Below are positions 25,634 through 37,262 of a stretch of DNA of 64,000 nt, one piece after another; position 1 is the stretch's first letter, and each line of letters starts with the position of its first letter. The position numbers were made by a program, and so were the translations under genes. Below the pieces are notes generated by a model. It was not told the DNA's origin, made no database searches, and saw only the letters and a program-made list of their open reading frames with translations. This DNA is from Natronosalvus amylolyticus. Its GTDB lineage: Archaea > Halobacteriota > Halobacteria > Halobacteriales > Natrialbaceae. The stretch covers positions 620,001 to 684,000 of the forward strand of contig NZ_CP101156.1 in the NCBI RefSeq assembly GCF_024298845.1, written 5' to 3'.

Positions 25634-28078
25634 TTATTTCGCGTTTCGGAGCGCTCGAGCGGTCTCGAGTGCGGCGACGTTTTCGTCGACGTCGTGGACG
25701 CGAACGATGTCGGCTCCGCGGTCGACTGCCAGGGCCGTCGCCGCAATCGTGGGCTCGAGGCGATGGCCGTGCTCGCGGTCCACGTGGGCGAACATCGATT
25801 TGTGTGAGTGACCGACTAGCAGTGGACAGCCGAGCGCCTGCAGTTCCTGGAGTCGCCCGAGTAGTTCGAAACTCTCTGGTGCAGTCTTGCCGAACCCGAG
25901 ACCTGGATCGATAACGATCTGTTCGCGATCCAGCCCAGCCTTCTCCGCCAGCAGGACGCGTTCGGTCAGCTGATCGATCACGTCGTCGACGACGTCGTCG
26001 TACTCGATATCGCGGTCGGGCACGACCGGCGCGTCGATGCTGTGCATGAGCACGATGGGGACGTCGTGATCGGCAGCCACGAACCGCATTTCCGGGTCAC
26101 CCAGTCCGGTGACGTCGTTGATGATGTCGGCGCCGGCCTCGAGTGCCGCCTCGGCGACCGCGGCTTTCCGGGTATCGACCGAGACCAGTGCCTCGAGATC
26201 GCCAGCGCTCAACCGCTCGATTACCGGGACGACGCGGTCGATTTCGTCTTGGGTGGAAACGGGGTCCGCGCCGGGTCGTGTCGACTCGCCGCCAACGTCG
26301 ATGATCGTTGCGCCGGCGTCGACCATCGCGCTGGCTCGCTCGAGTGCATCCTCCAGGCGCTCGTACTCGCCACCGTCGTGGAAGCTATCGGGCGTGACGT
26401 TCAAAATCCCCATCACACAGGGGCCGGCTTGCCAGGGATACCGTGGTTCGGTGTCGGCTCGCTCGAGGTCGAGCGTGTCTCGAAGATGGGTCCCGACTTC
26501 GACCAGCCCGTCGTCACGGGCGGTGAGGCGGTCGACGAGACTATCGAACTGCGCGAGCGTGCCCATCAACACCGTTTCGACGGGTTCGTCGGTGACGCGA
26601 ACGCTCGAGGTGATTCCGTTACCGCCAAGGCGAACCAGTTCGCGCTCGACGATGGCTGCCTGCCGAGCGGGGAGCCCGATGGTGATGACTCGGTGGACGC
26701 CGCTCCCGGCTACTCGTGTGGCTCTGCTCCCGTCTACGTTGGTTCGCTCGAGGATTGCTCGTTCATCCTCCAGCGTTTCGATATCGTGGGGCGTCGCCGT
26801 TCTGGTCCAGTGACGTCGGGCTTCGGCCACGGCGAACAGCGACCCGGTTACGAGCACACAATCGTCCGGCCCTGCTCGCTCGAGTGCGTGTGCAACGGCA
26901 CCGCTCACCGACGGAATCGAGCGGACGGTTTCGACGCCCGAATCCTCGAGCACGGTCGCGAGGACGTTGCCGTCTGCCGCACGGTCGAGTTCGGGTTCAC
27001 AGACGATTGCACCACTCGGCGTCGGCAGCGCGTCGACCATCTCGCGGTGGTCCTTATCGTGCATCGCACCGAACACGAGATGGAGGTCGTCGTACTCGAA
27101 CGACTCGAGGGTTTCTGCGAGCCGTTCACAGGCCCCCGGGTTGTGCGCCCCGTCGAGAACGGTCAACGGTGCGGTGTTCATCACTTCGAAGCGGCCGGGC
27201 CAGTGAGCGTTTCGCAATCCGCGCTCGAGGTCACGCTGGGAGACGTCAGTGACCTGTCCCGCGAGCGTCGCCGCGATCCCAGCGTTTTCGGCCTGGTGGG
27301 CACCGATCACGGGAATGCGCGTCTCGACCGACCACTCAGGCCCGGCGAGTGAAACGGCGGCTTCTGCGTGATTGGTCGGCCCGTGGTACGTAACGCCGAC
27401 GTCGGGACGCTCGCCCTCTCGATTCGCTTTCCCAACGGTGACGATATCACCGACTTCCGCCCGAATCGTCTCGAGGGCGGCCCCCGTCGTCCCGGTAACC
27501 AGCGGGTTCTCGGTCGAGGCGACCTGCGCTTTGTCCGCCGCGATTTCCTCGACGGTGTCGCCGATGACGCTCGTGTGCTCGAGGCTCACGCTCGTGACGG
27601 CGCTGGCGACTGGGTCGACGACGCTGGTCGCATCGTAGCGACCGCCGATACCCACCTCGAGAACGGCCACGTCGACGTCGGCACGGCCGAATTGCCAGAG
27701 CGCGAGCGTGGTAATCGCCTCGAAGAAGGTTGGTGACTGGCCGTCTGCGGCCTGTCGGGTCACGTACTCGTGTGTGGTGTCGACGAACTCCCGCACGGCG
27801 GCTTTCGAAATCTTGCGTCCGTCGACACGAATTCGCTCCCGCAGGTCCTCGAGATGTGGTGAGGTGAACAGGCCGACGGTCAGTCCGTGTTCTCGTAACG
27901 TCGACTCGAGCATCCGGGCGGTGCTCCCTTTTCCGTTCGAGCCGGCGACTTGCACGAACGAGACGTCCTCGTGGGGATTCTCGAGGGACTCGAGAAACGC
28001 CCGGGTCGATTCGGTGCCGGGACTGGGCCGAAATCGACGAAGTGAGAAGAGGAACTCCGCCGCCTCGTGGTACTCCAT
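25634..28078 (-). CDS. folCP: FolC-FolP fusion: dihydrofolate synthase/folylpolyglutamate synthase joined to dihydropteroate synthase
   Basis: 814 residues from ATG at 28078. Residues about 1-420 are a Mur-ligase-like FolC: the ATP loop is VAGSNGKGSTARML, with SPHLEDLRERIRVDG, VGIGGRYDATSVVDP and LTVLDGAHNPGACERL. Residues about 530-814 are FolP: MGILNVTPDSFHDGG, VDAGATIIDVGGESTRPGADPV, INDVTGLGDP, DPGLGFGKT and VGHSHKSMF. Between them lies a linker of about 110 residues with no folate signature. The fusion couples pterin-pABA condensation to glutamylation and is known from haloarchaea such as Haloferax. The start is supported by a TATA-like box 26 nt upstream. Confidence 0.95.
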   Translation of the reverse strand: MEYHEAAEFLFSLRRFRPSPGTESTRAFLESLENPHEDVSFVQVAGSNGKGSTARMLESTLREHGLTVGLFTSPHLEDLRERIRVDGRKISKAAVREFVDTTHEYVTRQAADGQSPTFFEAITTLALWQFGRADVDVAVLEVGIGGRYDATSVVDPVASAVTSVSLEHTSVIGDTVEEIAADKAQVASTENPLVTGTTGAALETIRAEVGDIVTVGKANREGERPDVGVTYHGPTNHAEAAVSLAGPEWSVETRIPVIGAHQAENAGIAATLAGQVTDVSQRDLERGLRNAHWPGRFEVMNTAPLTVLDGAHNPGACERLAETLESFEYDDLHLVFGAMHDKDHREMVDALPTPSGAIVCEPELDRAADGNVLATVLEDSGVETVRSIPSVSGAVAHALERAGPDDCVLVTGSLFAVAEARRHWTRTATPHDIETLEDERAILERTNVDGSRATRVAGSGVHRVITIGLPARQAAIVERELVRLGGNGITSSVRVTDEPVETVLMGTLAQFDSLVDRLTARDDGLVEVGTHLRDTLDLERADTEPRYPWQAGPCVMGILNVTPDSFHDGGEYERLEDALERASAMVDAGATIIDVGGESTRPGADPVSTQDEIDRVVPVIERLSAGDLEALVSVDTRKAAVAEAALEAGADIINDVTGLGDPEMRFVAADHDVPIVLMHSIDAPVVPDRDIEYDDVVDDVIDQLTERVLLAEKAGLDREQIVIDPGLGFGKTAPESFELLGRLQELQALGCPLLVGHSHKSMFAHVDREHGHRLEPTIAATALAVDRGADIVRVHDVDENVAALETARALRNAK

Positions 28079-28100
28079 ACTGGATTCTCTGAGGCGGGCC

Positions 28101-28108
28101 GCTTTAGG
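28101..28108 (-). promoter_or_regulatory. TATA-like box of folCP
   Basis: On the minus strand this reads CCTAAAGC, centred 26 nt upstream of the ATG at 28078; it supports that start. Confidence 0.4.
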
Positions 28109-28250
28109 GTGTCGAACCTGAGTCGACACGTCCATGTGTCTGTGTCATATTACTATCGACACCATAGTTAACAGATTCAGTAACGGTACTCGATACAATA
28201 AGCGTATTTTTTGTTATCTCGGTAGAGACTTCCCACATCTGCACCGATGT

Positions 28251-28299
28251 TGTGAAAACGATCCCGGGCGTCCGGTTTCACGCAAGGGTCGACAGTTGG
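28251..28299. repeat. Dispersed hairpin repeat, copy 1
   Basis: TGTGAAAAC near 28251 can pair with GGTTTCACG near 28274. The 30-base right half, starting GTCCGGTTTCACGCAAGGGT at 28270, matches 39534-39563 at all but two positions. It lies downstream of carB, in the gap before folCP. Confidence 0.6.
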
Positions 28300-28315
28300 A
28301 CGGTGACGAGCGTCC

Positions 28316-31501
<3,186 letters not shown>

Positions 31502-31531
31502 TGGTCGTTGTCCTTCCGAAGTGTGCACATC

Positions 31532-31539
31532 GTAATAAG
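31532..31539 (-). promoter_or_regulatory. Possible TATA box of carB
   Basis: Minus-strand CTTATTAC is centred about 34 nt before the ATG, followed by a purine-rich GGAAGGA that could act as a ribosome binding site on a short leader. Confidence 0.35.
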
Positions 31540-31639
31540 CACCACGAAATAGTGCGAATCTCGAAATGGAGTTTCGAAATTCGTATATCGGGCGCGAGTA
31601 CACCGGAGACATGCGTGACGCGTCCAATAGGGCATGACC

Positions 31640-31695
31640 GTAGGACGCTTCACAGAGACGGTCGATCCGTGGGACGCTTCACAGAGAGTGTCGAT
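31640..31695. repeat. Tandem 27-bp repeat in the carB/histidine-kinase intergenic region
   Basis: 31640-31666 and 31669-31695 match at 24 of 27 positions (core GGACGCTTCACAGAGA), with a period of 29. The end of copy 2 (AGTGTCGATGGCCGA) recurs with one change at 31745-31759, inside the start of the kinase gene. It could be a regulator site or a short replication-slip duplication. Confidence 0.7.
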
Positions 31696-31740
31696 GGCCG
31701 AATATCTTATACCACTTCCCAATAAGATATGGACAGCTAA

Positions 31741-34521
31741 ATGGTCAGTGTCGATGACCGATGCAGGGTATCCCGTGAAACGACCAGCCTCGTCTACGTC
31801 GACACTGAGACGAACCGCGCCGTTGAGACGGGTGAACGGCTGGAAGCCGACCTCGATGTCGTCGTCGAAGCCGCGACCGATGTGAATACGGTGCTGTCTA
31901 TTCTCGAGGAACACGAATTCGAGTGCCTGATAACGACAGAGAAATCCTCCGATGGTGATGGTCTCTCGCTCGTTCGAGCCGTCCGCCGTCGCTTCCCACA
32001 GTTACCGATCATTTTTGCCCCACTCGAGGGAAGTGAAACACTGGCGAGTGAGGCAATCGAGGCGGGGGTTAGTGCCTACGTTCCGTCAACAACTACACTC
32101 GACGGTACGGAATCGGGAAGCCGACTCGAGACCCTCTCTGCAAAAGTTTCGACGGTTCTCGATCAGTACGCAGAAGACCGATTTCGAGACGTCGACGCGA
32201 TGCACGACGTCGCCATCGAATTCGAAACCTGCAACACCGAAGAGGGGGCGTATCAACTGGCAGTCGACGCCATGGTGCACGTCCTCGAGAGTGATGCAAG
32301 TGCCCTGTACATCGAACGAGACGGGCTGTTGTGGCCGTCTGCAGTCTCCGGCGACATTGCCGAGGAGTCCGAACCCTATGGACTCGACGAAGGCGTGGTC
32401 GGTCGGACGTATCAACACCACGAGTCTTCCATCGCCAATAACATCGAACACGACCACGGCGAGGAAGCGAAACCGATAGACGACACCATTCGGGCCGGCA
32501 TCAGCATTCCAGTTGGCACCATCGGCGTCTTACAGGCAGTCTCCTCTACGCCGGGGGCGTTTAGCGAGCGCGATATGACGCTCGCCGAACTGCTCGCCGC
32601 CCACGTCTCCGCCGCCATCTCGCGGATTCGATCCGAACGAGCGGTTCGCCGTGAGCGAGACCGTTTCGCCGCACTATTCGAGAACGTACCCGACGGCGTG
32701 GTATTTACCGGAGAGGTTGGCAATAATACCATCGTCGATGTCAACCCGGCGTTCGAATCCATGTTCGGCTTCGACCGAGAGGCCTTACTCGGTAACTCAC
32801 TCGATTCGATGATCGTTCCGGACGACGACGACCCCGTCGATATCTACGAAACTGCAGGTCTCGATTCGCTCATCACTCGAGAAGTAACGAGGCTCACGGC
32901 AAACGGGCCTCGAGAATTCCTCGGCCACGGGTTTGCAATCGAACTCGAGGACACCATCCACGAGTACGCCATATATACTGACATTACCGAACGAAAACAA
33001 CGGGAGCGTGAGCTCGAACAGTATCATACGCTCGTCGAAACGGTTGGTGACCCGATGTATATTCTCGGTCCCGAGGGGACCATCGATGTCGTGAACGATG
33101 CTATGGTGGATGCACTCGGCGTCAGTCGGCGAGACGTGGTCGGACAGCACGTCTCACAGTTCTTGCCGGAGGAGTCTGTCGAAGAAGCGATCAAAACCCT
33201 CTCCGAGATTCTGACAGACGACGAGCAAGAATGGGGAACCTTCGAGCTCGAGTTCATGACCGCTGACAGCGAACCCCGGGTCGTCGAGGCGAACGTCGCC
33301 CCGATCACCGACGATGGTGAGATGGTTGGCAGTGTGGGCGTGTTTCGGGATATCGGCGACAGAAAACGACGCGAACGCCGTATCCGTGCCCTTCACGATG
33401 GAACGCGACAATTGATGGCTGCAGCGGACGCCGAAGAAGTGGCCCACGTTGGCTGTTCGATCGCGACCGAAGTACTCGATTACAAAATAAACGGCGTTCA
33501 CTGGTACGACGAAGAACGTGACGCGCTCGTTCCGGTTGCCGTCTCAGAACACGTAAGCGACGTGCTCGGTGAGCCACCGGTCATCAATCGGAACGAAGGG
33601 CTCGCCTGGGACGCCTTCGAAGCAGGTGAACCGATGGCTCACGGCGACGTTCGATTCCGTGACGGCGTACGCAACCCGGAGACCTCGGTCAAGAGCGAGG
33701 CACACTTGCCACTCGGAGAGTATGGTGTCCTCGTCGTGGCGTCCACCGAACGCAACGACTTCGACCGTGAATCACTGGCCCTCGCAAATATTCTCGCCGC
33801 AAACATCGAAGCCGCAATGGAGCGAGCCGAACGCGAAGGCGAACTCGAGGCTCGTCGGGCCGAACTTGAGCGACAGAACAACCGCCTCGAATCGTTCGCC
33901 GGAACGGTCTCACACGATCTCAGGAACCCGATAACGCTCGCCACGGGACACCTCGAGCTAGCCCTCGAGGCGGCCGACGACCCCATCGAAGGACACCTCG
34001 AGGAAGTCGACTGGGCGCTCGGTCGGATGAACGACCTGATCGACGACGTGCTCGCGCTGGCCAGAAGCGGAAAGGAGTTGTCCGAGACCGAAGCGGTCGA
34101 TCTGAAATCGGTGACAACCGAAGCCGCGCGGACGGTCGATCCGGACCTTGCCGTGTCGATCGATGACTCGTTACCAACGATACAGGCCGATAGAAACCGG
34201 CTGCTCGTCCTGTTCGAAAACCTGTTCCGAAACAGTATCGAACACGGCGGCGAGGCGGTCACGGTTACTGTCGGTCCCACCTCCGATGGGTTTTACGTGG
34301 CTGACGATGGACCCGGCATTCCCGAAAACGAACGCGAAAAGGTCCTCGAGTCCGGCTATACGACCCATCCAGAAGGAACCGGCTTTGGGCTCGCCATCGT
34401 TTCTGAAGTCGTCGACGCACACGACTGGTCGATTTCGATTGCGAACAGCGACGCCGGCGGTGCCCGGTTCGATATCGACGTCGAAGGGCGTCACTCGGAT
34501 CGACGAGCCGGTGACGACTGA
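31741..34521 (+). CDS. Multi-sensor histidine kinase (pseudo-receiver, GAF, PAS, PAS, GAF, HisKA, HATPase)
   Basis: 926 residues, soluble, no membrane segment. In order: a receiver-like domain (about 15-145) in which the phospho-acceptor region reads CLITTEKSSDGDGL, so the expected Asp is absent; a GAF domain (about 160-300); a PAS domain (DRFAALFENVPDGVVFTGE, about 305-425); a second PAS (YHTLVETVGDPMYILGPEG, about 428-545); a second GAF (about 550-700); HisKA with the phosphorylated His in FAGTVSHDLRNPITLA (about 725); and HATPase with N box ENLFRNSIEHGG, G1 VADDGPGIP and G2 GTGFGLAIV. It should sense intracellular cues, possibly redox or light; no partner regulator is adjacent. Haloarchaea have many such orphan kinases. 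Confidence 0.9.
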   Translation: MVSVDDRCRVSRETTSLVYVDTETNRAVETGERLEADLDVVVEAATDVNTVLSILEEHEFECLITTEKSSDGDGLSLVRAVRRRFPQLPIIFAPLEGSETLASEAIEAGVSAYVPSTTTLDGTESGSRLETLSAKVSTVLDQYAEDRFRDVDAMHDVAIEFETCNTEEGAYQLAVDAMVHVLESDASALYIERDGLLWPSAVSGDIAEESEPYGLDEGVVGRTYQHHESSIANNIEHDHGEEAKPIDDTIRAGISIPVGTIGVLQAVSSTPGAFSERDMTLAELLAAHVSAAISRIRSERAVRRERDRFAALFENVPDGVVFTGEVGNNTIVDVNPAFESMFGFDREALLGNSLDSMIVPDDDDPVDIYETAGLDSLITREVTRLTANGPREFLGHGFAIELEDTIHEYAIYTDITERKQRERELEQYHTLVETVGDPMYILGPEGTIDVVNDAMVDALGVSRRDVVGQHVSQFLPEESVEEAIKTLSEILTDDEQEWGTFELEFMTADSEPRVVEANVAPITDDGEMVGSVGVFRDIGDRKRRERRIRALHDGTRQLMAAADAEEVAHVGCSIATEVLDYKINGVHWYDEERDALVPVAVSEHVSDVLGEPPVINRNEGLAWDAFEAGEPMAHGDVRFRDGVRNPETSVKSEAHLPLGEYGVLVVASTERNDFDRESLALANILAANIEAAMERAEREGELEARRAELERQNNRLESFAGTVSHDLRNPITLATGHLELALEAADDPIEGHLEEVDWALGRMNDLIDDVLALARSGKELSETEAVDLKSVTTEAARTVDPDLAVSIDDSLPTIQADRNRLLVLFENLFRNSIEHGGEAVTVTVGPTSDGFYVADDGPGIPENEREKVLESGYTTHPEGTGFGLAIVSEVVDAHDWSISIANSDAGGARFDIDVEGRHSDRRAGDD

Positions 34522-34658
34522 TCTCCCCCGTTGTGGTGTATATCGTTACCGATCATTCCCGACTTGAGGAGGTCGGCTCGAGAGACGGCCCCTCAGAGCA
34601 CGGCTGTTGAGGAAGGATATCGACGGTTGACGGATACGACCTATCGAACTCCCCGATT

Positions 34659-35192
34659 CTAGACCGGGGTGTCGAACTCGTCTGAGAAATCACGCATGTC
34701 GCGATACTGGTCGACGAATGCCTCGACGTCGAACTCCCGCATCTGTTGTTCGAACTCCGAAGTCGTGGTGTCGTCTTCGGCGTGGCTCACCGCATGCTCC
34801 ATCAACTCGACGAGCAACTCGACGATGATGACGTGTACTCGTCGGGCTCGAAAGTCGGTGACCCACAACAAGGTGTAGCCGACTGCCCCATCTTCTGCAG
34901 CGTCGTGAACGACGACGTCGTCGGGGAATTCTTCCATGACGATGCCCATGATGTGTGGCGTGCCGAACTCGTCGAAGTCGTCTGCTGTCTCGACGGTCTC
35001 TCGCAAGATCGAAACGAGGGACTCCGGGACGAATCGAGACGGTGGATGGACGTCTGTCACCACGGCGTGTCGTTCGCCACAGGTGCAACTGTACTCGCGC
35101 ATCCCCAGGTCGATATCGTGTGGGTCGAGCGTCTCTCCACAGGGCAACTCGAGACGGGTGGTATCGCCACCTGGGACGCGGGGTTCGGCCAT
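34659..35192 (-). CDS. Conserved haloarchaeal protein (DUF5815-like)
   Basis: 177 residues from ATG at 35192. Near the N-terminus ELPCGETLDPHDIDLGMREYSCTCGERHAVV holds three cysteines (PCG and CTCG) and a histidine that could bind zinc. Then comes VHPPSRFVPESLVSILRETVETADDFDEFGTPHIMGIVMEEFPDDVV, and a helical C-terminus including VELLVELMEHAVSHAEDD. It matches a family I recall as DUF5815, of unknown function. The reading frame continues upstream to 35408 but that part lacks haloarchaeal composition. Confidence 0.65.
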   Translation of the reverse strand: MAEPRVPGGDTTRLELPCGETLDPHDIDLGMREYSCTCGERHAVVTDVHPPSRFVPESLVSILRETVETADDFDEFGTPHIMGIVMEEFPDDVVVHDAAEDGAVGYTLLWVTDFRARRVHVIIVELLVELMEHAVSHAEDDTTTSEFEQQMREFDVEAFVDQYRDMRDFSDEFDTPV

Positions 35193-35409
35193 TAGGGTGA
35201 TTTTGGCCGCGTTCCTCATAAGCCCGACGACTGCACGACAACGGAGTGGACAACACAGCCGATCTACAGGGGAACAAGGCGAGTGCCTCGGGACCGTTCG
35301 GAGGATCTTCCGTGACTGAGCGAAGCAAAGATTCACGATGTCCGCGAAACCGATGGTTTCGCTTGAAACGAGACGCTCCGCGTCTCGAGCCACTCGAGCC
35401 CGAGGCAAT

Positions 35410-36453
35410 TCACGGGAGCAACTCGTCGTCGATACCGTCCCACTTCTCCGCCTGCGTCGCTCGGTATCGACGAACCTGATCGAAGCCGCTCGAGAGCAAT
35501 GCCAGCGCGTAGCCCCACGCGAGTGCGCCGAAGGCGACGTTGATCAGTTCACCCACAACAGGATAGGCCTCGAGAGCGAGGACGAACATCGCGCCCACGG
35601 AGCTGATGGTGACGTAACTCAGGACGATGGCTGCCACCAGTGCGAACGTTCGGAGCCAGGATTCACGCGTCGTCTCGAAGCTCCGTTTCATCGCTTCGAG
35701 GACTCCGATACGTTCGGTCGCCAGATAGGGGTGGGTGAACGCGAACGCCGTCGCCAGGAAGAGCCCGGGAAGGATGAAAAGTGCGAGCCCAACACCCACG
35801 ATGAAGGCACCGACGATCGCAGCACCGACACCTACCAGTGTGGTTCGACCGATCGACGCGTTCCACGTCAGGCTACCGTCCTGCTCTGCCAACGGCTTCG
35901 ACGCTCGTTCCTCAAATGGGTTGGCAGCCTTAGATTGGGTTTCCCAGTCGTTCGGTGCTGGTGAATCCCAGTCTGAAAGGACTTCGCTGGATGTCGACGA
36001 GGATGCGGTCGAATCAGCCGGCTGGTGTGCTTGCTCAGCTGGACGTGGCTCCTCACTCGAGGTGGGTTCACCGCCTTCGTGACCATCGTTGGGTCCTTGT
36101 TTTCGACCATCCGTACTGCCATCTTCACGGCCGTCCATGGAGGGTGACTCTGCCAGCACACGGAAGAACACCATCGAGACGGTAACCCCACCGACGAGCA
36201 TCACCAGCCAGAGCACCATCGACAATCCGAGCGGAATGTCGAGCGCCATCGGTAACACCTCCGGAGCGACTTCCTCACCCAGTGGCAGTTCGGTTTCCTC
36301 GAGGAGCTCTCGCTGGGCTGCAAGCTGGCTCTGGAGTCCGACGAGCATGAGTAACTGCACTGCAAACAGTGCGCCGAGACCGACCAGGGCCTCGCGGGTG
36401 CTGAGTCGCGAAAAGCCGTCGTCAATCGCTTCGAGAACCGATAGCGGTGCCAT
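35410..36453 (-). CDS. Integral membrane protein with an acidic disordered insert (DUF7847-like)
   Basis: 347 residues from ATG at 36453. An N-terminal helix (EALVGLGALFAVQLLMLVG) and a second (LGLSMVLWLVMLVGGVTVSMVFFRVLA) are followed by about 90 residues rich in Ser, Glu, Asp and Pro (about 115-205), then helices VGVGAAIVGAFIVGVGLALFILPGLFLATAF, ALVAAIVLSYVTISSVGAMFVLAL and INVAFGALAWGYALALL. The segment FAFTHPYLATERIGVLEAMKRSFETTRE resembles the membrane domain seen in DUF7847/glycerophosphodiester-phosphodiesterase-associated families. No catalytic domain is present. It starts 2 bases after the preceding gene, so the pair is an operon. Confidence 0.6.
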   Translation of the reverse strand: MAPLSVLEAIDDGFSRLSTREALVGLGALFAVQLLMLVGLQSQLAAQRELLEETELPLGEEVAPEVLPMALDIPLGLSMVLWLVMLVGGVTVSMVFFRVLAESPSMDGREDGSTDGRKQGPNDGHEGGEPTSSEEPRPAEQAHQPADSTASSSTSSEVLSDWDSPAPNDWETQSKAANPFEERASKPLAEQDGSLTWNASIGRTTLVGVGAAIVGAFIVGVGLALFILPGLFLATAFAFTHPYLATERIGVLEAMKRSFETTRESWLRTFALVAAIVLSYVTISSVGAMFVLALEAYPVVGELINVAFGALAWGYALALLSSGFDQVRRYRATQAEKWDGIDDELLP

Positions 36454-36455
36454 CC

Positions 36456-36866
36456 CTATGGCCAGTCGTCTCGGACGTCTTCGTCTGCTCTCTCCCCTGC
36501 GCTTGACTCCTCCGTGAGGGTCCACTCGGCGGCTTCGGCCGCATCTTCGACGTGCAAGAATTCCCAGTCGACTTCATCCGCCAGCGCTTCGTCGTCTTCG
36601 TCGACGCCCACGAATACGTGGCGCTCGGTGTCGAACTGGCCTTTGACGCTCTCGAGGCTTTCGGCTTTGCCCCGCGGTCCCGAGAAGAAATCCTGTCGAA
36701 CCCGATTCTTTCGCGTGAAGTTCGTGACGACGTACGTCGGTTCCTCGGAAACGACGCCGACGTATTTGCTCCAGCCACGTGCATCGTCGAACACCGCTTC
36801 GGGGGAAGCGAGTGCTTTCAGGGCCTCGAGTTCGAACGCGAGTGTCATATCGCTGCCGCCGTTCAT
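36456..36866 (-). CDS. Conserved haloarchaeal protein (DUF7124-like)
   Basis: 136 residues from ATG at 36866; a start at 36848 (TLAFELEALKALASP) is also possible. The conserved part reads AVFDDARGWSKYVGVVSEEPTYVVTNFTRKNRVRQDFFSGPRG, then FDTERHVFVGV and WEFLHVEDAAEAAEWTL. The pattern matches a family I associate with DUF7124, haloarchaeal and without known function. The C-terminal 20 residues are acidic and variable. It is coupled to the downstream membrane protein gene, which begins 2 bases after its stop. Confidence 0.65.
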   Translation of the reverse strand: MNGGSDMTLAFELEALKALASPEAVFDDARGWSKYVGVVSEEPTYVVTNFTRKNRVRQDFFSGPRGKAESLESVKGQFDTERHVFVGVDEDDEALADEVDWEFLHVEDAAEAAEWTLTEESSAGERADEDVRDDWP

Positions 36867-36956
36867 ACTCGAGCGGTGTCGCTCACCCGGCAAAACCGCT
36901 TCGATACACCACTCGAACGCGTATTTGTGGCCACCACTCGCACGCGTGATTGTGTC

Positions 36957-37190
36957 TTATAAACCAGCGACGGTGTAATACTCGGTGTACACGATGGTTT
37001 CTCCCTCGATAAGGTCGTGATCACCCGGGTCGATCATCGATTTCCCCTCGAGGAGGGCCAGAACGGTCGTCAGCGTCTCGTCCGGGAGCTGGTCGATGTG
37101 ACGAACGCGCGGTGTGGGAGTTCCCGCATTCGTCTGATGGAGACGAACTGATCCCTGATCGTGATTCGTGTCACTCGTAGCCATGTTCAT
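36957..37190 (-). CDS. Small acidic protein, function unknown
   Basis: 77 residues from ATG at 37190 (37184 is an alternative; a TTG at 37199 is less likely). The polar N-terminus is followed by VRHIDQLPDETLTTVLALLEGKSMI, a helix-rich segment, and a C-terminal YTEYYTVAGL. I do not recognise the family; the composition and the helix support a real gene. Its stop lies 90 bases from the start of the DUF7124-like gene on the same strand, so they may be cotranscribed. Confidence 0.5.
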   Translation of the reverse strand: MNMATSDTNHDQGSVRLHQTNAGTPTPRVRHIDQLPDETLTTVLALLEGKSMIDPGDHDLIEGETIVYTEYYTVAGL

Positions 37191-37262
37191 TGTTAGCAAT
37201 GGTTCTGGCGATGCATAAATGTTCGCCTCTCGGCCGGTGACACGAACGAAGAGAAAAGAGCG

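Noticed and set aside
26042-27352. 436-residue plus-strand ORF opposite folCP
   Set aside because: Antisense shadow of a well-supported FolC-FolP gene. Long antisense frames are expected in high-GC haloarchaeal DNA, and its residues are not family-like.
31502-31627. Upstream extension of carB
   Set aside because: Composition is unlike haloarchaeal coding sequence, and MSTETQ at 31501 is the expected start.
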